Notes under the pieces: model-generated
Told to the model about the DNA's origin: nothing
What the model saw: only the letters and a program-made list of their open reading frames with translations
The model's database searches: none
In this document: in pieces, positions 45,291-47,653 of the stretch
Layout of the letters: every line of letters begins with the position of its first letter
Numbering within the stretch: the first letter of the stretch is position 1
Made by a program: the position numbers and the translations under genes
Source: an uncultured Mucilaginibacter sp.
Lineage (GTDB): Bacteria; Bacteroidota; Bacteroidia; Sphingobacteriales; Sphingobacteriaceae
NCBI GenBank assembly: GCA_913775265.1
Contig: CAJYJH010000015.1
Location: 1-47,653, forward strand
Length of the DNA: 47,653 nucleotides
Direction: 5' to 3'

Positions 45291-47210
45291 ATGGCACGTT
45301 TAAATCTTTTAGAAGAAACCCGGTATGAGAAACTTCCGGTAAATGTTTATCCAAACCAAAAAGAAGCTTCTAAACGGGTAGCGCAAAGAATTGCCGGCCT
45401 GATTAAAAGTAAGCAGGAAACCGGCAAACCAGCCGTATTAGGCTTAGCTACCGGTGTTACTCCGGTTGGGGTATACCAGGAACTGGTAAGGTTACACCGG
45501 GAAGAAGGCTTAAGCTTTAAAAATGTAATCACTTTCAACCTGGACGAGTATTACCCTATGCAGCCTGATTCTGCACAGAGCTACGTTACGTTTATGAACG
45601 AAAACTTGTTCAATCACATTGATATTGACAAAAACAACGTTCACATACCCGACGGTACTTTAGACAAAGATGCTGTAGCTGCTTTTTGTATGGATTATGA
45701 GCGCCAGATTGAAGATTTAGGCGGTTTAGACCTGCAAATATTAGGTATAGGCCGTACTGGTCACATTGGTTTTAACGAGCCTGGATCGGCCCCAAACTCC
45801 GGTACACGTTTGGTAACGTTGGATGATCTTACCCGTAGCGATGCTTCTCGCGATTTTGGTGGTAAAGAAAAAGTACCTACCAAAGCTATTACCATGGGTA
45901 TCGGTACCATTTTTAAAGCCCGCGAAATTATCTTGATGGCTTGGAGCCAGCGTAAGGCAGCCATCATTAAAAAGGCCGTTGAAGGTGAAATATCAGGAGA
46001 AGTGCCGGCAACTTATTTGCAGTTATCTGACAACGTTGAGTTTGTGCTGGATGAAGGCGCTGCATCTGACCTAACACGCTTTGATACTCCGTGGTTGGTA
46101 AAAGATTGTGTTTGGACCAACGAGTTGAAAAAGAAAGCCGTTATTTGGCTGGCTAAAACGCTGAACAAACCGGTATTGAAACTTACCGAAGAAGATTATA
46201 ATAGCCATGGTATGGCCCAGTTAGCGGTTGAGCAAGGTCCGGTTTATAATATCAACATTGACATATTTAACCGTTTACAACATACCATTACCGGTTGGCC
46301 GGGTGGTAAACCTAATGCCGACGACAGTCAGCGTCCGGAGCGTGCCAATCCTGCCAAAAAACGATCCATTGTATTTTCACCGCACCCTGATGATGATGTG
46401 ATTTCAATGGGTGGTACCTTTATTCGCCTGGTTGACCAGGGCCATGATGTGCATGTGGCTTACCAAACTTCAGGTAACACGGCTGTTTGGGATGATGACG
46501 TACTGCGTTATGTTGAATTTGCTATCGATTTTAACAAAAGCATTGGCGAAGATGCTGGTAAACTAAGCAATATATATGAGGATATGCGCAGCTTTTTAGA
46601 GCAAAAGCGCCCAAACCAAATAGATACTCAGGAAATACGCAATGTAAAGGGCTTTATCCGTAAAACCGAAGCTATTGCCGGTGCTCGCTTCGCGGGTTTG
46701 CCTGATGATCATATCCATTTTATGGCATTGCCGTTCTATGAATCCGGTAAAACACAGAAGAATGCAGTAGGCGAGGAGGACGTTCGCTTAACGATGGAAC
46801 TGCTACAGGCCGTAAAACCACACCAGGTTTTTGCTGCCGGCGATTTTGCCGATCCGCATGGTACACACGTAGTTTGTTTCAATATTATTTTAGAAGCGCT
46901 GAAACGCTTAAAAGAAACCGAAGAATGGGTTAAGGATTGCTGGTTGTGGTTATACCGCGGCGCATGGCACGAGTTTGAAACCCATGAAATTGAGATGGCT
47001 GTTCCGTTGTCTCCGCAAGAAGTGTTGCGTAAACGTTATGCTATTTACAAGCACCAGTCGCAAAAAGACACGCCGGTATTCCCTGGCGATGATGCCCGCG
47101 AGTTTTGGGTGCGTGCAGAAGACCGTAACCGCGAAACTGCTTCTAATTATAACGAACTTGGCCTGGCCGAATACGAGGCTATGGAAGCGTTTGTACGTTA
47201 CCAGTTCTAA
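45291..47210 (+). CDS. nagB: Glucosamine-6-phosphate deaminase fused to PIG-L (LmbE) deacetylase-like domain
   Basis: A 639-residue cytoplasmic fusion. Residues about 15-275 are NagB: LGLATGVTPVGVYQELV, the catalytic region FNLDEYYPM (D85) and GRTGHIGFNEPGS (H158). The latter carries Thr where E. coli NagB has Asp141, which I believe is common in this group. Residues about 355-600 form a PIG-L domain with the metal-binding SPHPDDDVISMGG (H365, D367, D368) and GDFADPHGTH. The fusion could couple deacetylation of a GlcNAc derivative with deamination of glucosamine-6-phosphate to fructose-6-phosphate. Long NagB proteins like this occur in Bacteroidota, and the partner domain's substrate is unknown to me. 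It is last in the ROK unit and followed by a terminator. Confidence 0.92.
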   Translation: MARLNLLEETRYEKLPVNVYPNQKEASKRVAQRIAGLIKSKQETGKPAVLGLATGVTPVGVYQELVRLHREEGLSFKNVITFNLDEYYPMQPDSAQSYVTFMNENLFNHIDIDKNNVHIPDGTLDKDAVAAFCMDYERQIEDLGGLDLQILGIGRTGHIGFNEPGSAPNSGTRLVTLDDLTRSDASRDFGGKEKVPTKAITMGIGTIFKAREIILMAWSQRKAAIIKKAVEGEISGEVPATYLQLSDNVEFVLDEGAASDLTRFDTPWLVKDCVWTNELKKKAVIWLAKTLNKPVLKLTEEDYNSHGMAQLAVEQGPVYNINIDIFNRLQHTITGWPGGKPNADDSQRPERANPAKKRSIVFSPHPDDDVISMGGTFIRLVDQGHDVHVAYQTSGNTAVWDDDVLRYVEFAIDFNKSIGEDAGKLSNIYEDMRSFLEQKRPNQIDTQEIRNVKGFIRKTEAIAGARFAGLPDDHIHFMALPFYESGKTQKNAVGEEDVRLTMELLQAVKPHQVFAAGDFADPHGTHVVCFNIILEALKRLKETEEWVKDCWLWLYRGAWHEFETHEIEMAVPLSPQEVLRKRYAIYKHQSQKDTPVFPGDDAREFWVRAEDRNRETASNYNELGLAEYEAMEAFVRYQF

Positions 47211-47215
47211 AATTC

Positions 47216-47252
47216 AAAAAGCTGCGGGCAATCTGTCCGCAGCTTTTTGTTT
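47216..47252 (+). terminator. Terminator of the ROK-GH29-GH2-nagB unit
   Basis: Stem AAAAAGCTGCGG/CCGCAGCTTTTT (12 bp) with a 9-base loop and following T-rich tract, six bases after the nagB stop. Confidence 0.92.
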
Positions 47253-47412
47253 TTCTACCGTTCGGCCGTTATATCCTGAGCAAAGTTCTATTGCTCAAAT
47301 CACATACTCAATTGCACCTGCTTCAATCTACTGACAAGGCAGGAACAATGATAATTCATGGTTACGCGCAAAACTAACCACTTTGCAATAACGAACCCGT
47401 TAAGACCTAACA

Positions 47413-47653
47413 ATGAAAAGAAGTGCTTTTATCCGTAATGCAGGATTACTGACTGCCGGAGTAGTTGTAAATAAAACCGTATTGGCTGCTTTTGATGAGC
47501 GCATAAGCCTCCGCCCTCCCTTAGGCAAGCGCAACTTTACGAGCACTGCGGTGGAGGATGCCATCAAGCAGTTCAAGGCCAAAGTGACTAACAAGGAGCT
47601 GGCCTGGATGTTTGAGAACTGCTTTCCCAACACCTTAGACACCACCGTTTTCT
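47413..47653 (+). CDS. GH125 exo-alpha-1,6-mannosidase, 3'-truncated by window edge
   Basis: The first 80 codons are present. A Tat/Sec-like signal (MKRSAFIRNAGLLTAG) is followed by RPPLGKRNFTSTAVEDAI and the GH125 signature ELAWMFENCFPNTLDTTV. GH125 enzymes are inverting exo-alpha-1,6-mannosidases acting on N-glycan or yeast mannan backbones. Start at ATG 47413. It lies after the nagB terminator, so it may have its own promoter; I found no strong TAnnTTTG box. It completes the mannose theme with GH92 and the GH2 enzyme. Confidence 0.88.
   Translation, partial: MKRSAFIRNAGLLTAGVVVNKTVLAAFDERISLRPPLGKRNFTSTAVEDAIKQFKAKVTNKELAWMFENCFPNTLDTTVF

Noticed and set aside
1..47653. CRISPR arrays, insertion sequences, phage genes or integrases
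   Set aside because: No regularly spaced repeats, transposase, recombinase or phage-like proteins were seen in any frame.

Overview
The window looks like a chromosomal stretch of a Bacteroidota bacterium, most likely a Sphingobacteriaceae member of the Pedobacter/Mucilaginibacter kind. The signs are SusC/SusD pairs, a hybrid two-component regulator, promoters of the TTTG-N19-TAnnTTTG type, almost no Shine-Dalgarno sequences, a tRNA without encoded CCA and dense glycoside hydrolase operons. The genus is inferred from gene style only.

Region 1 (1-32387) is a large polysaccharide-utilisation locus. It opens with the 3' part of a hybrid two-component sensor/AraC regulator. Next comes an operon of four exported glycosidases: GH3, GH2 beta-galactosidase-like, GH36 alpha-galactosidase, and a GH2 with the N-x-K motif of beta-glucuronidases. 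A LacI-type repressor is divergent from an FAD-dependent oxidoreductase, an SSS symporter and a sialate O-acetylesterase-like gene. Two tandem SusC/SusD pairs follow, then an alginate-lyase-superfamily protein, a GH16 lipoprotein, a GH105/GH88 unsaturated-uronyl hydrolase and an SGNH esterase, closed by a strong terminator. Together these suggest an acidic, acetylated, galactose- and glucuronate-containing glycan. A paired palindromic operator occurs both beside lacI and upstream of the first susC, with the same 19-bp centre spacing at both places. It probably makes the LacI protein the local controller of both units.

Region 2 (32388-34938) is a small housekeeping or insertion-like interval. 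It holds a degenerate tRNA-Asp-like sequence, a DUF3667 membrane protein, a LuxR-type regulator with a palindrome inside its promoter, and an intact tRNA-Asp(GTC).

Region 3 (34939-47653) starts with a DUF218-type protein and continues with a mannose/N-glycan-directed set. The genes are a GH92 whose catalytic-acid position is Gln, a GDPD phosphodiesterase, a ROK-family regulator, a GH29 fucosidase, a GH2 beta-mannosidase-type enzyme, a NagB deaminase fused to a PIG-L deacetylase domain, and the start of a GH125 exo-alpha-1,6-mannosidase. The set has no living SusC/SusD pair, but a clear fossil of a SusD C-terminus lies directly upstream of GH92. A second fossil, resembling the N-terminus of a SusC, lies ahead of the GH3 operon.

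The most noteworthy points are the Gln-variant GH92 paired with a phosphodiesterase (a possible phosphomannan module), the duplicated paired LacI operator, the two Sus fossils and the tRNA-Asp pseudogene flanking a 1.9-kb interval.
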